Assembly: GCF_000716595.1 (NCBI RefSeq)
Contig: NZ_JNXC01000008.1
Coordinates: 186,001-250,000 of the forward strand
Source: Saccharothrix sp. NRRL B-16314
GTDB taxonomy: Bacteria; Actinomycetota; Actinomycetes; Mycobacteriales; Pseudonocardiaceae
Length of the DNA: 64,000 nucleotides
Direction of reading: 5' to 3'
Part shown: positions 52,973 to 61,896 of the stretch, piece by piece
Position numbering within the stretch: the first letter of the stretch is position 1
Layout: every line of letters begins with the position of its first letter
Translations under genes and position numbers: made by a program
The notes under the pieces: model-generated
The model's input: the letters and a program-made list of their open reading frames with translations, nothing else
Databases searched by the model: none
What the model was told of the DNA's origin: nothing

Positions 52973-52989
52973 CGTACCGCGATGGTACG
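52973..52989. promoter_or_regulatory. Inverted repeat, possible operator
   Basis: CGTACC-GCGAT-GGTACG is a perfect 6-5-6 palindrome in the ~200-bp region between the divergent CoiA-like and HTH-NACHT genes. Such symmetry fits a dimeric repressor, for example the HTH domain of the NACHT protein itself. Confidence 0.3.
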
Positions 52990-53129
52990 ACGCCTGGCGA
53001 GCGGCATGGGCGGGCTCGTTGCCCTGCAAGGGAAAGACCCGGTCGTCAGCGCGGCAGGCGGACCGCCGGGGACGCGAGAGTCGCGTCGCTCCGAGATCGG
53101 CGGTTTCAGCGTGATCGATCTTCGCTACC

Positions 53130-55436
53130 GTGAGTCAGGTGACGGACCGGTTCGGTGTGTTGTTGCGTCAGTTCCGCCGGGATGCCGGGTTGACCCAGGA
53201 CGAACTGGCCGTGCGGTCCGGGATTGCGGAGCGCACCATTCGGCGGTTCGAGACCGAGTCGCGCGCCAACCCCCAGGCGAGCACCGTGCGGGAGCTCGCG
53301 GAAGCGCTGGGGCTGGCGCAGGCGGACCGCGCGAGGCTCCTCGCCACGGTCGGTGAACCCACATCACCGCGCACCGCATCGCCGGACGAACCCGGGGGAA
53401 CGGCGGCCCCCAAACCCGACCCCGGGCGCTACATCACGGCGAACGAACGTGAGCTGATGGAAGCGGCGGACGAGCTCACCGACGTGGTGCGGGCGCGGTG
53501 GCAGCACGAGGAGATCCGGCGGCGGATCCACGATCCCGGCCCGTTGCCGCTGCGCTGGCGCTCGGCCGACACGGGGCTGACCGATCCCGACGCGCCGACC
53601 GACCTCGCCGGCACCCTCGACCAGGTCGTGTCCTGCTACCGACGCGTTCCGTCAGGGCGGCTGGTGGTGCTCGGCAAGGCCGGCGCGGGCAAGAGCATGC
53701 TCGCGGTGCGGCTCGTCCTCGACCTGCTCAACCCGTCGACCGCGGCCGGGGCGGTCCCGGTCGTCATCGGCATCAGCTCCTGGCACCCCGTCAGGACTTC
53801 CTTCCACGAGTGGCTGGCCGGCCAACTCACCCGGCACTACCCCGGCCTGGCCAAGCCGAGCCGCAGCGGATCGACGCTCGCGGCCCGGTTGATCGAGAGC
53901 GGACGCATCCTCCCGGTCCTCGACGGCTTCGACGAGATCGCCGACGGTCTGCACCAACCGGCGCTCGCCGCCCTCAACCAGGTCGCCCTGCCGCTCGTGC
54001 TGACCTCCCGACCGGACCAGTACCGGGACGCGGTGCGGACGGCCCGCGTCCTGCGCGGCGCGGCAGCGGTCGAGTTGGCCGATCTCACCGTCGCGGACCT
54101 CGCCGGGTATTTGCCGCGCACCGCCGGCACGACCGCCGGCGACACCGCGAACCGCTGGGACCCGGTGCTCCGCGCGCTGGCCGAGCACCCGGACCACCCG
54201 CTGGCCGCCGCGCTCACCACCCCGCTGTCGGTGGGCCTCGCCCGCGTCATCTACAGCGACACGACCGGCCCGGACCCGGCCGAACTGCTGGACGCCGAGC
54301 GGTTCCCCACCGCGGCGAGCATCTCCGACCACCTGTTGACCCGTTTCGTGCCCACCGTGTACCGGCCCGAACCGCTCGACCGGGCCGTGGGCCTCGACCA
54401 GCGGTGGTCGGCCGAGCAGGCCGCCCGCTGGCTCCGCTTCCTCGCCGCGCACCTGAGCAGGCGGCACACCACCGACCTCGCCTGGTGGGAGTTCGGCACG
54501 GCGTTGCGCCGACGGTCGCGGACCCTGGTGCTCGGGCTGTTCGCCGGCGTCACGGCAACGGTGGTCGACTGGCTGGTGGAGGGTGTCGCGAGCGCCTTCG
54601 GCACGCGCATCGGATCGAGCCCCTGGTTCCTCTCCGGGCTGCTGATCGGCTTCTTCGGTGCCGTGCTCATGGTGATCAGCTACGGGTTGGTGATCGGCCG
54701 CGAGGTGCCGGCGCCGCTGTCCCTGCGGATCAGCGTGCGGAGCGGTGGTCGGCGGCTGACCGCCGAGAAGAGGAGCCGGTTGCGGCTGGGTGTGCTGTGC
54801 GGGTCCGTGTTCGGCGTGTGCCTCGGCACCGCGCACCGGCTGCTCGACGTGGTGACGTCCCGCTCGGCCTCCTCGCTCATGGCCTGGGTGGTCGACGCGG
54901 CGCTGTTCGGGGTCGTCTACGCGCTCGGGGTGGCGTTGGTGTTCTGGGTCCTCGGGCTGATCGAGGCGCCGGTCGACCTGACGTCGGCCGGCGGTCCCGC
55001 CGACCTGATCCGGGCCAACCGCGCGTTGCTGGTCGGCCCGGTGCTCGTGCTCATGCCGGTGTTCGCGGGGTTCGTCGTGGGCGTGGCCGAGCTGTTGGAC
55101 GGGCTCGACGCCGCCCGTCCGCTCGGGATCGACCTCGACTGGGCACCGCAGCTCGTGCTCGCCGCCGGCCTCGTCAGCGCGCTCGGGGGCGGTGCGGGTT
55201 ACCTGTTCGGCATGACGCCGTGGGGTCAGTGGCTGGTGTTCGCACGCATCTGGCTGCCGCTCACCGGGCGGCTGCCGTGGGCGGCGGTGGCGTTCTTCGA
55301 GGACGCGTGCCGGCGCGGCGTGCTGCGCCAGTCCGGTCCCTACTACCAGTTCCGCCACGCCCGCCTGCAAGACCACCTCGCCGCCGCGCGCACCGGGCAC
55401 CCGACCGAACGGGAGCGGGCTACCGATCCGGGGTGA
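53130..55436 (+). CDS. HTH-NACHT STAND ATPase with C-terminal membrane domain
   Basis: 768 residues, GTG start. An XRE-type helix-turn-helix (~5-65: LLRQFRRDAGLTQDELAVRS, IAERTIRRFETE) is followed by a NACHT NTPase with Walker A VVLGKAGAGKSMLAVRL (~181) and Walker B ILPVLDGFDEI (~262). Several transmembrane helices (~465-710) come next, such as LFGVVYALGVALVFWVLGLI. The family is common in actinomycetes; NACHT proteins include antiphage sensors and transcription regulators. The mix of DNA-binding and membrane parts suggests a membrane-tethered signalling switch. Its 3' end overlaps the convergent ESX gene by 17 bp. Confidence 0.82.
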   Translation: MSQVTDRFGVLLRQFRRDAGLTQDELAVRSGIAERTIRRFETESRANPQASTVRELAEALGLAQADRARLLATVGEPTSPRTASPDEPGGTAAPKPDPGRYITANERELMEAADELTDVVRARWQHEEIRRRIHDPGPLPLRWRSADTGLTDPDAPTDLAGTLDQVVSCYRRVPSGRLVVLGKAGAGKSMLAVRLVLDLLNPSTAAGAVPVVIGISSWHPVRTSFHEWLAGQLTRHYPGLAKPSRSGSTLAARLIESGRILPVLDGFDEIADGLHQPALAALNQVALPLVLTSRPDQYRDAVRTARVLRGAAAVELADLTVADLAGYLPRTAGTTAGDTANRWDPVLRALAEHPDHPLAAALTTPLSVGLARVIYSDTTGPDPAELLDAERFPTAASISDHLLTRFVPTVYRPEPLDRAVGLDQRWSAEQAARWLRFLAAHLSRRHTTDLAWWEFGTALRRRSRTLVLGLFAGVTATVVDWLVEGVASAFGTRIGSSPWFLSGLLIGFFGAVLMVISYGLVIGREVPAPLSLRISVRSGGRRLTAEKRSRLRLGVLCGSVFGVCLGTAHRLLDVVTSRSASSLMAWVVDAALFGVVYALGVALVFWVLGLIEAPVDLTSAGGPADLIRANRALLVGPVLVLMPVFAGFVVGVAELLDGLDAARPLGIDLDWAPQLVLAAGLVSALGGGAGYLFGMTPWGQWLVFARIWLPLTGRLPWAAVAFFEDACRRGVLRQSGPYYQFRHARLQDHLAAARTGHPTERERATDPG

Positions 55437-56421
55437 ACTCGGCTTCGAGCGCGGGCAGGTTGTTCCCCTGCTCGTCCAACGAGTCGACCTCGGGCGGCGC
55501 CGGGAACACGAACAGCGAGTTGGTGGCCGGATCCCGCAACCCGGCGCCGAGGTGGTCGATCGCGGCGACGATCTCCTTCTCCTGGTCGTGGTACGACTTG
55601 GCCGCCTCGCCGAGGACGGCCTTCATGTCGGAGTCGGCCGTGTTCGGGCTGTCGTGGCTGATGACCCGGGCGACCTGCGGGCTCATCCGCAGGTTGTTGA
55701 ACCCGGTCACCACCGATGCGGCGTCCTTCGCCGAGACCGCGGCCAGCCCACCCGCGGCCACGCCTCCCCAGACGGTCCAGGCGGTGCCCGCGGCGATGCC
55801 GACGAGCAGGACGACCTGGACGGCGTCGCCGACGCTGACCTTCGCCACCTTGTTGAACGCCTCGATCGCCTTCTGGCCGGCGTTCCAGACGTCCTCGTTG
55901 AGCTTCTTCCGCAGGTGCATGTGCATCGACAGCGACGCGGCCAGCAGGTTCACCGCCACGACCTGGTTGTCGACCTTCTCCTCGAACTTCGTGAGGACCT
56001 TCTCCTGGAAGGCGTTCTTGGCGTGGCCGTGCCAGCCCTCGATCTTGTCCTTCACGTTCTGTGAGATCTGCATCGGCGTGTCCTTGCCGGCCGAGTCTCC
56101 GACAGCACCACCGATGTCCGGCACCGGAACCCCGGTCGCTCCCGGTTCCAGGGTCGGGAATTTGTGCGTGAGCGCGAACGACGTGCTGCCGAGCGTGTCG
56201 AGGGCGCGCTGCATGCCCTTCGGGTCCGGGGTGGCGAAGCTCTCGTACAGGTCCGGGTAGGTCATGTAGAACTCGGTGTCGGGCGTCAGGTCGACGTCGA
56301 AGGGATTGCCGACATCGAGGCCGAGCAGTGTCAACTCCCGCTCGCGCAGCACGGCGGCGCGTGCCGCGTCGGCGACGTCCTTGCCGAGCTTGCGCAGCTC
56401 GTCCTGGGTGTGGAACGCCAT
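55420..56421 (-). CDS. ESX-associated protein with helical N-terminus and hydrophobic centre
   Basis: 333 residues from ATG 56421, six bases after AGGAG; the adjacent ATG 56424 is too close. It has a charged N-terminus (MAFHTQDELRKLGKDVADAA), a long helical region (KVDNQVVAVNLLAASLSMHM) and a hydrophobic segment (VQVVLLVGIAAGTAWTVWGG). It looks like the large WXG100/LXG-like proteins of type VII loci. Last gene of the ESX-like operon. Family not firmly identified; secretion substrate or membrane-interacting effector is possible. Confidence 0.6.
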   Translation of the reverse strand: MAFHTQDELRKLGKDVADAARAAVLRERELTLLGLDVGNPFDVDLTPDTEFYMTYPDLYESFATPDPKGMQRALDTLGSTSFALTHKFPTLEPGATGVPVPDIGGAVGDSAGKDTPMQISQNVKDKIEGWHGHAKNAFQEKVLTKFEEKVDNQVVAVNLLAASLSMHMHLRKKLNEDVWNAGQKAIEAFNKVAKVSVGDAVQVVLLVGIAAGTAWTVWGGVAAGGLAAVSAKDAASVVTGFNNLRMSPQVARVISHDSPNTADSDMKAVLGEAAKSYHDQEKEIVAAIDHLGAGLRDPATNSLFVFPAPPEVDSLDEQGNNLPALEAEFTPDR

Positions 56422-56435
56422 CATCGACTCCTGGG

Positions 56436-56780
56436 TCAGGCCGGGGTGTGGTTCAGCGATTCGGTCTGGCGTGCCATCGCGTCGGCGATCTGCGCGTCGG
56501 TGGCGGCATAGGTGTCGACCACGTGCTCCATGGCCTTCCCGATCTTGACCGCGTTGCCCGCGCACGCGTCCAGGACCTTCACGACCTCGTCGCGCAGGCC
56601 CGCCCAGCTCGTCGCGAACGCACCGCCATCGGGGCTCACCGGCGGGTCGGCGGCCATGTTGCCGTGGGCCAGGCTGGTGTTGCGAGCGTCGTTCGCCAGC
56701 ACGGCGTAGACGTAGGACAGGTCCCGGAGATCCTTCCGGGCGACGTTGTTGAGCGATTCGAGGTTCGTCTGGAATGACAT
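56436..56780 (-). CDS. WXG100-superfamily-like ESX protein
   Basis: 114 residues, almost fully helical, with a W-x-G turn in ATSWAGLRDEV (~57-67) between two helices, as in EsxA/EsxB-type proteins. It starts MSFQTNLESLNNVARKDLRD and ends ADAMARQTESL. 14 bp separate it from the downstream gene, so they may form a partner pair. A YxxxD/E-type signal near the end (VVDTYAATDAQ) fits type VII secretion. Confidence 0.65.
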   Translation of the reverse strand: MSFQTNLESLNNVARKDLRDLSYVYAVLANDARNTSLAHGNMAADPPVSPDGGAFATSWAGLRDEVVKVLDACAGNAVKIGKAMEHVVDTYAATDAQIADAMARQTESLNHTPA

Positions 56781-56808
56781 CCGCTTCGTCCTCCTTGGCG
56801 TGGACGGG

Positions 56809-58389
56809 TCACCGGTCTTTGGGCGGCTCGGGCGCGGGCGTCGCCTCCAGCGCGCCGTTCTTGCCCAAGCGCCACACCACCTTGACCGGGCGCGCCTCGC
56901 TGCCCTGCGGTGCGGGCGCGGGTGCGAGCTGCTGCGGCGGCGGGGTGGGCGTCGCGTGGTCGGGCCACTCGTCCTCCTGCGGCGCGGACGGCCCCCCGAT
57001 GACGCCGGACTCGTCGACGAGGCCCCGGTCACCGGCGGCGAACGTGTCACCGTCGGCGTTGACCTCGTAGCGGCGTTGGTGGTCGGTGTCGTCGGCGCCC
57101 TGCCCCCGACCGGCCGCGGCGGGCGTCGCCATCGGCATGAACGACCCGCCGGCCGACGAGCCTGCGGTGGCGGTGCCGGCCGACGCCCGCCGGCCGTCGG
57201 CCGTCTCCCTGGGCACCGCGAAGGTGGACCCGCCCGGGGACAGCCGACTCGGCTGCCGGGAGCCCGCCGTGTCGGTGCTCGACCTGGCGCCGGCGAACGG
57301 CGCCACGCCACCGAGCGGGACCCCACCCGCGGCGCCGGCCGACGAGCCGGTCGACGACGGCGTGCCGAGGGTCGCGCTCGGCGTGCTCGGCGCGAACGGC
57401 GCGCCGACGGCGGTCGTGGTGCCCGGCGGGAGCGAACGGGCCTGGCCGGTGTCGCCGGCCGCGCCAGTGACACCGGTCGGATCGGTCACGCCGGACTTCG
57501 CCTGCCCGGCGTCGGACGCAGTGGCGCCCTCGGCCGCCGGAGTGCCGGTGCCGGTGCCTGTGGGGCCGGTCTGGACGGTGGGTGCCTTCTCGCCGGGCTC
57601 AAGGGGTCCGGCCGGGGTGGTCTTGGGCGCGGACGCCTCGGCGCCGCTGCCCTCGGCCAGCTTCTGCAGGAGCTGGGCGACCGCGTGTACGATGGTCAGC
57701 ACCATCTCGACCAGCTTCATCAGGTTCATGGCGTCGGCCAGCAGGTCCGCCATGACCTTGGCGATCTCCGCGCCGCACGCGGTGGCGATGGTGACGCAAT
57801 CGGCGATCGCCACCCCGATGCTCGTGCCCATCGTGAACGGGGCTTGGGCGATGCCGTTCGCCATCACCGGGACCATCTTGCCGACGGCCTCACCGATCAG
57901 CTGGACGATCCTGGTGAGCGCCTTGACCACGTCCTCGCCCGCGTCGACGATCGCACCGGCGATCGTCTTCGCCGCTTCGGCCGTCGCGGTGATGCCCTCG
58001 GCGAACTGGGCGCTGGTGACGCGGTGCCCGTCGGCCGCCTCGCCGGTCCACCCGGTGGTCTCGGTGGTGCTGGTCTGGCGGAAGGCGTCGGCGAGCGCGC
58101 GGAGGTCTGCGGCGGCGGTGGCCATGCCCTGCGCCGGCGCGGTCACCGCGCCCGAGTCGCCGCGGAACTGGTCGAGCGGCTTGGCCAGGAACGACACGTG
58201 CGGGGTGAGCATGCCGACGCCCGCGCTGCTCAGCGTCGCCAGCGGGTCGGCCGAGGAGATCAGCGGGCCGAGGTCGGCCGGTTTCGGCAGGCCGGCCAGC
58301 CGACCGGTGGACCACTCCGCGTTGCGGACCGCGTCGGACACCGTGGCGAGTTCGGCCAGCAGTTGGCCGGTGGTCTGGTCAGTGCTCAT
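56809..58389 (-). CDS. PPE-like ESX substrate with proline-rich C-terminus
   Basis: 526 residues. The N-terminal ~250 residues are helical with a WxG-type turn (TETTGWTGEAADG, ~113) and a glycine/alanine-rich hydrophobic middle (GEAVGKMVPVMANGIAQAPF). The C-terminal half is low-complexity Pro/Gly/Thr/Ser ending in TPTPPPQQLAPAP and WRLGKNGALEATP. This build matches PPE/WXG100-fused proteins of Pseudonocardiales ESX loci. Overlaps the next upstream gene by 4 bp. Confidence 0.68.
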   Translation of the reverse strand: MSTDQTTGQLLAELATVSDAVRNAEWSTGRLAGLPKPADLGPLISSADPLATLSSAGVGMLTPHVSFLAKPLDQFRGDSGAVTAPAQGMATAAADLRALADAFRQTSTTETTGWTGEAADGHRVTSAQFAEGITATAEAAKTIAGAIVDAGEDVVKALTRIVQLIGEAVGKMVPVMANGIAQAPFTMGTSIGVAIADCVTIATACGAEIAKVMADLLADAMNLMKLVEMVLTIVHAVAQLLQKLAEGSGAEASAPKTTPAGPLEPGEKAPTVQTGPTGTGTGTPAAEGATASDAGQAKSGVTDPTGVTGAAGDTGQARSLPPGTTTAVGAPFAPSTPSATLGTPSSTGSSAGAAGGVPLGGVAPFAGARSSTDTAGSRQPSRLSPGGSTFAVPRETADGRRASAGTATAGSSAGGSFMPMATPAAAGRGQGADDTDHQRRYEVNADGDTFAAGDRGLVDESGVIGGPSAPQEDEWPDHATPTPPPQQLAPAPAPQGSEARPVKVVWRLGKNGALEATPAPEPPKDR

Positions 58390-58691
58390 CGTTCGTACTC
58401 CTGGACGAGGTGGTCGGCGGAGTGTTCGTCGGTGTGCTGGTAGGAGTCCGCGGAACGGCGGATGGCGACGCTCATCGCGTCCGTGGCGGCGGACACGTCC
58501 CCGATCGCCGCGTTGGCCTGCCCGAGGGCGTCGGACAACCCGGCGGTGAGGAACTGCGTGAACGAGCCGAGCGCGCCGTCGGCCATGCGGTCCGGCGCCC
58601 GGTCGGACACCCCCGCGAGCTGGTCGGCGATGCCGGCGACCGTGTTGGCGTGCCAGCGCAACTGCTCGACATCGACGTCGAAGGCGCTCAT
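58386..58691 (-). CDS. Small EspC/WXG100-like ESX protein
   Basis: 101 residues: FDVDVEQLRWHANTVAGIAD, QFLTAGLSDALGQANAAIGD and IRRSADSYQHTDEHSADHL. Pattern of DUF2580/EspC-type helical-hairpin proteins with a Y-x-x-x-D/E tail (SYQHTDE), the type VII export signal. ATGA overlaps with both neighbours, so it is probably co-exported with the PPE-like protein. Confidence 0.72.
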   Translation of the reverse strand: MSAFDVDVEQLRWHANTVAGIADQLAGVSDRAPDRMADGALGSFTQFLTAGLSDALGQANAAIGDVSAATDAMSVAIRRSADSYQHTDEHSADHLVQEYER

Positions 58692-59116
58692 TCCCCTCGT
58701 ACCTCCGGGTGCTCGAAGTAGTCGTCCTCGTCCGCGGCGGACCGGCGGGTGCGGCGGACTCCGGCGGGCGGGTCGTCCGCCTCGGCCGGCAGGTGCGCCT
58801 TCACCAGGTCACTCGCCGCGCTCGGGCCGACGAAGTCGGTCATGATCTCGGTGATCCGCCCGGCCGCCGACCGCTGCGCCGCCTTGGCCGTCGCCACGAT
58901 CAGCCGGGCCAGCGCGTCCGGTTCGAGCGTGCGGGCCTGCGAGGTCAGCCGCAGCCGCTCCAGCGCGCCGCTCACGCCGACCCACGCCTCGACCTCACCG
59001 CGCGGGGCGATGGCGTGCCCGCTGACCTGCCGCAGCCGGGCGTTCGCCCGGACCGCGCCGTCCACCGCACCGGTCAACTCCCGTTGGTAGTCGGCCAGCC
59101 ACTGCTCTGCGCTCAC
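58688..59116 (-). CDS. YbaB/EbfC-like protein in the ESX locus
   Basis: 142 residues, GTG start in a GTGA overlap with the EspG-like gene. GEVEAWVGVSGALERLRLTS and LARLIVATAKAAQRSAAGRI resemble YbaB/EbfC nucleoid-associated proteins, which are often encoded in actinobacterial ESX loci. An acidic tail (ADEDDYFEHPEVRGE) follows. The role in secretion is unknown; DNA binding is a family inference. Confidence 0.7.
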   Translation of the reverse strand: MSAEQWLADYQRELTGAVDGAVRANARLRQVSGHAIAPRGEVEAWVGVSGALERLRLTSQARTLEPDALARLIVATAKAAQRSAAGRITEIMTDFVGPSAASDLVKAHLPAEADDPPAGVRRTRRSAADEDDYFEHPEVRGE

Positions 59117-59934
59117 GATGGTTCCCCTCCTGTGCTCGATTCCGCGACACTGCCGGTCAACCGGTGGATGAAGCGGTAGGTGTCCTTGGGGTGCAACGGG
59201 TTCACGCTCACCCACCCGTTCCCGTCGCGGTCGACCCGGACCCGCCCGGACGGACCGTCCAACCAGGACAGCTCCTCGGTGCGCCGACCGGCGCGGGTCG
59301 CGCCGAGCTGCCCTCGGCCGGTCACCTTCGGCAGCAGCGCGGCCAGCCGGTCCAGTTCGTCCGGGTCACCGCCCGCCGCCGCGGCCAACGCGCGCAGCCC
59401 GTCCCGCGTCGCACCATCCGGCTCGCCCGCGGCGGCCACGACCCCGGCGTCCACCGAGATCGGCACGACGAGCGCACCGGGCGACGCCGGCACGTCCCGG
59501 CAGAGCTCGTCGGCCAGCGCGTCCCAGGCGAGCCGGGTGACCGCGACGCGGTTGGTGTGATCACGGGTCAACCGCTGTCGGCACACCAGCGCCGTCGACC
59601 CGGACCGCAGCGCCAGCACGCCGACCGGGTCGCCGGCGAGTCCGGTCGCCACCAGGTAGACGGTGCCGCTCCGGGCGCGCAACGCGGCCACCAGCTCGGC
59701 CGCCACGCCGGTCGGTCCGGCGGCGTCGGCGAGGCCGCGCGCGGTCAGCGTCGCGCCCGCCATGGCCAGCACGGCGGCGCGCTCGTCGCCCGTCCGCCCG
59801 TAGCAGGGCACCCGCACCGGGAACGGCATCCGCACCCCGGCGTGCGTGGTCAGCAGGTCGAGCTCGGTGAGCCCGAGGTGCACGGTGTGGGAGCCGCTCG
59901 CGGGCTCGCCGGCCAAGGAGCCGATGGCGGTCAC
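59113..59934 (-). CDS. EspG-family ESX chaperone
   Basis: 273 residues. HTVHLGLTELDLLTTHAGVR at the N-terminus, alternating strands and helices, and the C-terminal SGRVRVDRDGNGWVSVNPLH with a final RFIHRLTG are the EspG pattern. EspG binds PE-PPE-like heterodimers in the cytosol and brings them to the type VII channel. Overlaps both neighbours by 4 bp. Its presence is the best support for calling this an ESX locus. Confidence 0.78.
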   Translation of the reverse strand: MTAIGSLAGEPASGSHTVHLGLTELDLLTTHAGVRMPFPVRVPCYGRTGDERAAVLAMAGATLTARGLADAAGPTGVAAELVAALRARSGTVYLVATGLAGDPVGVLALRSGSTALVCRQRLTRDHTNRVAVTRLAWDALADELCRDVPASPGALVVPISVDAGVVAAAGEPDGATRDGLRALAAAAGGDPDELDRLAALLPKVTGRGQLGATRAGRRTEELSWLDGPSGRVRVDRDGNGWVSVNPLHPKDTYRFIHRLTGSVAESSTGGEPS

Positions 59935-60308
59935 GGGAGCAGCCCTCCCGCCACGTCGACGGCCGTGTCGAGCACGGTCGCCGTGGCGCCCAGCGTGTCC
60001 GACACGGTGCGGTCGAGGTCGACGTACCCGGTCAGCACCGACACCAGCGACCGGTGGTAGTCCCGCAGCTTGGTCTCCGCGGTGCCGAGCTCACCGGTCA
60101 ACCCGGCCTGGCCCGCGGTGGCGCGCAACCGGTCGGCCAGCACCAGCGCGAACGGCGAGGTGCCCAGCAGCGGTGGCCGCTCCCCGAGCCGCTCGGCGGA
60201 CGCCACCAGCTCGGCGATCGCGTCCGTGATCTCACCCAATGTCTTGACCAGCGCGTTCAGTTCTTCGGGTGCGACCACGTAGCCGCGCCCCGGTTTCTCG
60301 TCCGGCAT
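59931..60308 (-). CDS. Small helical ESX protein (PE-like partner candidate)
   Basis: 125 residues, ATG 60308. Entirely helical (YVVAPEELNALVKTLGEITD, LRATAGQAGLTGELGTAETK, GYVDLDRTVSDTLGATATVL). No WxG motif; resembles the 100-130-residue partners encoded beside PPE-like proteins. Placed between a PPE-like gene and espG, so a PE-type partner role is inferred. Confidence 0.6.
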   Translation of the reverse strand: MPDEKPGRGYVVAPEELNALVKTLGEITDAIAELVASAERLGERPPLLGTSPFALVLADRLRATAGQAGLTGELGTAETKLRDYHRSLVSVLTGYVDLDRTVSDTLGATATVLDTAVDVAGGLLP

Positions 60309-60346
60309 GTCGTCTCCCCCTGTCGGTGTGGCGGGTGCCCGGCCGG

Positions 60347-61501
60347 TCATTCCCCGATGACCGGCTTGCTGGGGATCCGGTCGTCGTCGAACAGACCCTT
60401 GACGACGTCCGGCTGCCGCCGCTTGTGCACCTTGTCGTCGTCCGACCTGGTCATCGGGGCGAGGAACGGCGAGAACCCCACGCCGCCCGCACCTCCCGGG
60501 CCGCGGCCGGACGCCCGGAGCTGGTTGATCGCGGCACGCAGAGCCGGTCCGCCGGCCCCGGGTGGCAGCGAGCCGCGACCGGGCGCGCCACCGTGGTCGG
60601 GCGCACCACCACCGGAGGTCAGCTGCGACCACGGCACACCGCCACCACCACCGCCTCCCGGCACACCCGGACCGGCTGCGCCCGACGTGAAGCCGGCTGT
60701 CCTCGTCGAACCACCCAGGTCCGTGCCACCCGCCGCGGCCGTCACGGGCGGTGCGATCAAGGCGTCGCTGCCGTGCAGGCTCGACTCGTAGCCGCGCATC
60801 ACCTCCTCCGCCCGCGCCTTGGCCGAGCCGGAGAAGAAGTTCGCGTCGAACATGCTCGTGCCGCCGACGAACACCGCCCCGACCGCGAACACCACGCCGG
60901 GCTCCGCCGCACCGCCGGCGGTACCGGTCGGCGTGCTCCCGGTGTCGGTGCCGTCGCTAGTCGCGCCGAGCGCGGGCTGCCCCGGTGGGGGTGGCATCGT
61001 GTTCCGGGCCAGCGCGAGCGCGTCCGCCGACTCCTGCGCGGCCTGCCGGACCCGCCCGGCCCGCGCGCCGATCGCGCCGACCAGCTCGGCCAGCTGGTCG
61101 ATCCGCGCGGCTGCCCGCTCGGCGAGCGCACCCTGCCAGTGCGCGGTGAGCGCGACGCGTTGCTCCCGCAACGCGTCGGTGTGACCGGTCAACGCCTCGG
61201 CGTGCCGACCCCACTCCGCTGCGATCTCGCTGACCTCGCCGACGTCCGACTGCTCCTGCACCATCCGGTACAGCTCCTGGTGGCTGTACGCCGCCCAGTT
61301 CGTCGGCGCGGGTGAGGCGGCCTCACCCGCACCGGCCCCGCCGTACGCCTTCTCGGTACCGGCCACCGCCGCGTTCAACGCGGTGACGACGGCCTGCCCG
61401 GCGGCGTCGATCTGCGCCAGCACCGCCGTGACGGCGTCGGCCATCTCCGCCACCCCGGCGGAGACCACGTCGGCCATCGCCGCGACCGGGTCGTCGATCA
61501 T
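60347..61501 (-). CDS. PPE-domain-like ESX protein with Gly/Pro-rich tail
   Basis: 384 residues, ATG 61501 after GGGGGGAGCG. Helical N-terminal part (~1-170) with NWAAYSHQELYRMVQEQSDV and a WxG-like HWQGALAERAAARIDQL turn, similar to PPE domains. A Gly-rich region with a run of Gly (~270-330) follows, then a conserved-looking C-terminus ending SPFLAPMTRSDDDKVHKRRQ and PDVVKGLFDDDRIPSKPVIGE-type acidic tail. Tails like this occur in many Pseudonocardiales ESX proteins. First gene of the run below the gap. Confidence 0.68.
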   Translation of the reverse strand: MIDDPVAAMADVVSAGVAEMADAVTAVLAQIDAAGQAVVTALNAAVAGTEKAYGGAGAGEAASPAPTNWAAYSHQELYRMVQEQSDVGEVSEIAAEWGRHAEALTGHTDALREQRVALTAHWQGALAERAAARIDQLAELVGAIGARAGRVRQAAQESADALALARNTMPPPPGQPALGATSDGTDTGSTPTGTAGGAAEPGVVFAVGAVFVGGTSMFDANFFSGSAKARAEEVMRGYESSLHGSDALIAPPVTAAAGGTDLGGSTRTAGFTSGAAGPGVPGGGGGGGVPWSQLTSGGGAPDHGGAPGRGSLPPGAGGPALRAAINQLRASGRGPGGAGGVGFSPFLAPMTRSDDDKVHKRRQPDVVKGLFDDDRIPSKPVIGE

Positions 61502-61896
61502 CCTTGCGCTCCCCCCAGCTCGTCCGTGGTTCGTCACGACCGATGCTGGGGCCACCGGGACGGCCATCGCCAGGTCACCGACCGGCCATCCATGTCCGGT
61601 GCCGTTGACCTGCGCAAACCCACCGAGGTGACCGGTGCGGACACGAGGGTTCGGAGTGGCCTGGGGGTGGTAAGGGCGGTAGGTCCGGGGGTTGGCGCCG
61701 GAGCCGGAGCCGACCCGGGCGTCGGGGTCGGCGAAGGCGGTCGAACCGCCGGAGCAGAGGTGACCGAACGACCCGGGCCGGCCCGAGCGGCACCCCGTAC
61801 AGCCGGGTCTTGTCAGTCCGGACGGCGGTCATCGCCCGTACGCCGCAGCGCGCTCGGGCGCATCCAGAGCGGCGTACGCCGTCGGGATGACGCCGG
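61502..61896. other. Intergenic region inside the ESX locus
   Basis: About 395 bp between the TPR gene and the PPE-like gene, both minus strand. A promoter for the downstream genes is expected here but I see no convincing -35/-10 pair. Frames crossing it have poor codon bias. The part near 61660-61760 is rich in GGxG and CCGGAGCC repeats. Confidence 0.4.

Noticed and set aside
56809..58389. Proline/glycine-rich tail as a tandem repeat array
   Set aside because: Low-complexity composition without a fixed repeat unit at DNA level.
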